A program made the position numbers and the translations under genes. Source: Acidobacteriota bacterium (GTDB taxonomy: Bacteria > Acidobacteriota > Blastocatellia > Pyrinomonadales > Pyrinomonadaceae). From it: a stretch of DNA of 6,002 nucleotides. The notes under the pieces were generated by a model. The model worked only from the letters and a program-made list of their open reading frames with translations, searched no databases and was not told where the DNA came from. Below are positions 5,039-6,002 of the stretch, piece by piece (within the stretch, counting starts at the first letter, position 1; each line of letters opens with the position of its first letter). The stretch lies in the NCBI GenBank assembly GCA_023415725.1, contig JAEZJR010000188.1, forward strand, positions 1-6,002, written 5' to 3'.

Positions 5039-5341
5039 TTATTTGTTGGTGTTAGCGTTCGAGTGAGCGTTGGCGTTCGTGGTCGCGTTTGCAGCGTGGT
5101 TGGCGTTCCCGGACGTTGCGTTCGAGATCGCGTTGGCGGCCTGGTTAGCGGCCGTCGCGGCCTGGTTAGCAGCGTTGGCGGCGATGTTGGCAGCCTGGTT
5201 AGCTGCATTAGCAGCCTGGTTCAACGCGTTAGCGACAGCGCGGTTGGTGTTCGCAGCCGTGTTGGTGTTGGCTTCGCCGCCGCAGGCCATGCCGAGCGCA
5301 CCGAGGGCCAAAAGGGCTGAAAGAGCAATTACTTTTTTCAT
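5039..5341 (-). CDS. Small Ala/Asn-rich putative lipoprotein (paralogue 1)
   Basis: A 100-residue exported protein of unknown function. MKK plus a hydrophobic stretch (VIALSALLALGALGMA) ends at Cys20, giving a probable lipoprotein signal; the lipobox reads LGMAC, with Gly at -3 instead of the usual Leu, so lipidation is likely but not certain. The mature part is almost wholly Ala, Asn, Thr and Gln. Residues ~42-70 repeat AAN triplets punctuated by Gln42, Gln49, Gln60 and Gln67, and the tail is Asn/Thr/His-rich. There are no further cysteines, aromatic residues or membrane segments. The heptad spacing could form an Ala-rich helix or coiled coil anchored to the membrane, as in Braun-type lipoproteins, but this is inference. 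The signal region and leader closely match the upstream gene at 5644-5955, so the two are paralogues. A shared terminator lies downstream. Confidence 0.8.
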   Translation of the reverse strand: MKKVIALSALLALGALGMACGGEANTNTAANTNRAVANALNQAANAANQAANIAANAANQAATAANQAANAISNATSGNANHAANATTNANAHSNANTNK

Positions 5342-5380
5342 CTGGATTTATTTTCTCCTGTCTAACTCAAAGATTAAGCT
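5342..5380 (-). promoter_or_regulatory. Leader of lipoprotein paralogue 1 with ribosome binding site
   Basis: On the minus strand the leader contains TTAAGCTTAATCTTTGAG, then AGACAGGAGAAA, with AGGAG at 5359-5355. The 13-nt gap to the ATG is longer than usual. CTTTGAG, AGACAGGAGAAA and the AAGCT-like stretch recur in the same order before paralogue 2. TAATCT (5376-5371) is a possible -10 without a clear -35. Confidence 0.45.
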
Positions 5381-5420
5381 TAACTTTATTTAACCGGAGA
5401 ACACTGTAGAAGGCGTTCTC

Positions 5421-5440
5421 GTCCCAGGGGATTCGAACTG
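5421..5440 (-). other. Short tRNA 3'-end-like fragment, not a functional tRNA
   Basis: The minus strand contains GTTCGAATCCC, the classical T-loop sequence, followed by CCTGGGAC. Further upstream on the same strand are GCGGTTGACTAGCAGGC (D-arm-like) and TTGTAAA (an anticodon-loop-like heptamer that would read GTA). The T-stem has two mismatches and no 5' acceptor strand complements GGGACGA, so no cloverleaf forms. It may be a decayed tRNA, an integration-site remnant or chance. Confidence 0.25.
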
Positions 5441-5560
5441 CTGATCGCGTGGAACATTGGAAACTATATTTACAACCCGCCTGCTAGTCAACCGCTGAAA
5501 AGGGTAAATTTCGCTTTTTTTGAAAATTAGTTGTTTAACGAATATCGCGTTTTCAGAGGA

Positions 5561-5587
5561 ATTTTGCCCGACAGTGAGGGGCAAAAT
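5561..5587. repeat. Perfect 9-bp inverted repeat
   Basis: ATTTTGCCC (5561-5569) and GGGCAAAAT (5579-5587) flank a 9-nt spacer. T's come before and A's after the GC core, the reverse of a terminator, so an operator-like or processing hairpin is possible. It overlaps the T-tract end of the adjacent terminator. Confidence 0.5.
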
Positions 5588-5615
5588 AAAAAGCACCCGG
5601 CGATCTGCCGAGTGC
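5580..5615 (-). terminator. Intrinsic terminator of lipoprotein paralogue 2
   Basis: Stem GCACCCGGC (5593-5601) pairs with GCCGAGTGC (5607-5615) with one mismatch and a 5-nt loop. On the minus strand it is followed by CTTTTTATTTTGC. It lies 29 bp beyond the stop codon of the gene at 5644, so the two lipoprotein genes are probably separate transcripts. Confidence 0.8.
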
Positions 5616-5643
5616 AAAAGTCGTTCGGGTTGAACCCGTAGAA

Positions 5644-5955
5644 CTAGTGAGAGTTGGTGTTCGAAGTGTTTGCAGCGTTAGCAGCTTTGTTGGCGGCGTT
5701 AGCAGCGGTGTTAGCAGCATTAGCAGCCGTGTTCGCAGCGTTAGCAGCGGTGTTCGCAGCGTTAGCAGCAGTGTTAGCAGCGTTAGCGGCCGTGTTGGTC
5801 GTCGTGGCGGTGTTAGCCGTGTTGGCCGTGTTCGTCACGTTCGTGTTAGCGCGGTTAGCATTCGAGTTAGCCGCGGTGTTGGTGTTAGCAGCATCGCCGC
5901 AAGCCATGCCGAGAGCGCTGAGGCCGAGAACGGCCGAAATCAAAACCTTTTTCAT
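5644..5955 (-). CDS. Small Ala/Asn heptad-repeat putative lipoprotein (paralogue 2)
   Basis: A 103-residue exported protein of unknown function. Its signal region MKKVLISAVLGLSALGMAC, with Cys19 as the probable lipidated residue, matches paralogue 1 through ALGMACG. After an Asn/Thr linker (AANTNTAANSNANRANTNV), residues 55-96 are six tandem 7-residue units, TAANAAN five times and KAANAAN once, then TSNTNSH. This regularity far exceeds paralogue 1. The heptad could make an Ala-rich amphipathic helix or coiled coil; it also superficially recalls Thr-spaced Ala helices of ice-binding proteins, but those repeat every 11 residues. The ATG at 5955 is chosen over a TTG at 5982 because it restores the MKK signal start and has AGGAG 11 nt upstream; the TTG would overlap that site. 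The gene has its own terminator. Confidence 0.8.
   Translation of the reverse strand: MKKVLISAVLGLSALGMACGDAANTNTAANSNANRANTNVTNTANTANTATTTNTAANAANTAANAANTAANAANTAANAANTAANAANKAANAANTSNTNSH
5668..5793 (-). repeat. Six tandem 21-bp coding repeats
   Basis: These encode the six 7-residue units of paralogue 2 (residues 55-96). Codons vary between units (GCT, GCC and GCG for Ala; AAC and AAT for Asn), so the array is not a very recent slippage product. Copy number could still vary between strains. Confidence 0.85.
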
Positions 5956-6002
5956 TTCTGAAATTTCTCCTGTCTTTCTCAAAGTTAAGTTAGCTTGATC
6001 TT
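5956..6002 (-). promoter_or_regulatory. Leader of lipoprotein paralogue 2, cut by the window end
   Basis: The minus strand reads CAAGCTAACTTAACTTTGAG and then AAAGACAGGAGAAA, with AGGAG at 5971-5967 and an 11-nt gap to the ATG. It parallels the leader of paralogue 1, which suggests the pair was duplicated with its leader. No promoter can be fixed because the window ends here. Confidence 0.45.

Noticed and set aside
5070..5393. Plus-strand frame encoding a very hydrophobic Ala/Leu/Trp-rich protein opposite lipoprotein paralogue 1
   Set aside because: It is the antisense reading of AAN repeats (complement of Ala/Asn codons gives Ala/Leu/Val). The minus frame has a proper signal sequence, ribosome binding site and terminator. 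The similar plus frame at 5654-5998 is rejected for the same reason.
5390..5617. Minus-strand 75-codon frame between the lipoprotein genes
   Set aside because: It reads through the terminator, inverted repeat and tRNA-like fragment and lacks a ribosome binding site or family-like sequence.
5668..5793. CRISPR-like array
   Set aside because: The regular 21-bp repeats have no spacers and are the coding sequence of a 7-residue protein repeat.

Overview
The window looks like the chromosome of a fairly GC-rich, free-living bacterium. The best guess is Acidobacteriota, class Blastocatellia (Pyrinomonadaceae-like). That guess rests on the Asn/Ala-rich small lipoproteins, the archaeal/Thermus-type class III aminotransferase, the YyaL-type thioredoxin-fold protein and the dense small repeats. 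It is an inference from protein style, not a phylogenetic result. There is no phage, transposase, CRISPR or complete RNA gene.

Layout, left to right. (1) Positions 1-296, minus strand: the 5' part of an unrecognised gene that runs off the left edge; its visible C-terminal half is built largely from repeat-derived DNA. (2) 297-591: 295 bp without a convincing gene. It holds a hairpin repeat (501-530), a terminator hairpin (531-557) and a second type of hairpin repeat (563-590); nothing was recognised in 297-500. (3) 592-1956, minus: a PLP-dependent class III aminotransferase of the ornithine/4-aminobutyrate/acetylornithine group. (4) 1957-2223: its long leader, with a good ribosome binding site, two repeat hairpins and a candidate extended -10 promoter. 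(5) 2224-2706, minus: a conserved-looking hypothetical protein of about 160 residues. (6) 2707-2805: a 99-bp divergent promoter region containing a 7-bp tandem repeat. (7) 2806-4953, plus: a 715-residue thioredoxin-domain protein of the YyaL/SPATA20 family. (8) 4954-5038: a repeat hairpin and a bidirectional terminator. (9) 5039-5341 and 5644-5955, both minus: two paralogous small Ala/Asn repeat lipoproteins, each with a similar leader. They are separated by 302 bp without a gene (5342-5643), which holds the first gene's leader, a short tRNA 3'-end-like fragment, a 9-bp inverted repeat and the second gene's terminator.

The genes do not form an obvious pathway. The striking feature is the repeat load. 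Three classes of small repeat recur: (R) a hairpin of about 28 bp with a 6-bp arm, a 5-6 nt loop, the opposing arm and then a G-K-TCC tail (six occurrences counting a half copy); (S) a 30-bp hairpin ending in CTGACAA (two copies); and (H) short tandem arrays of 7-bp units whose sequence differs from array to array (four arrays). Compensatory changes in R and S arms argue that the structure matters. Three of these elements lie in frame inside the YyaL-type gene and two more lie inside the partial left gene, so the repeats appear to be supplying new protein sequence.
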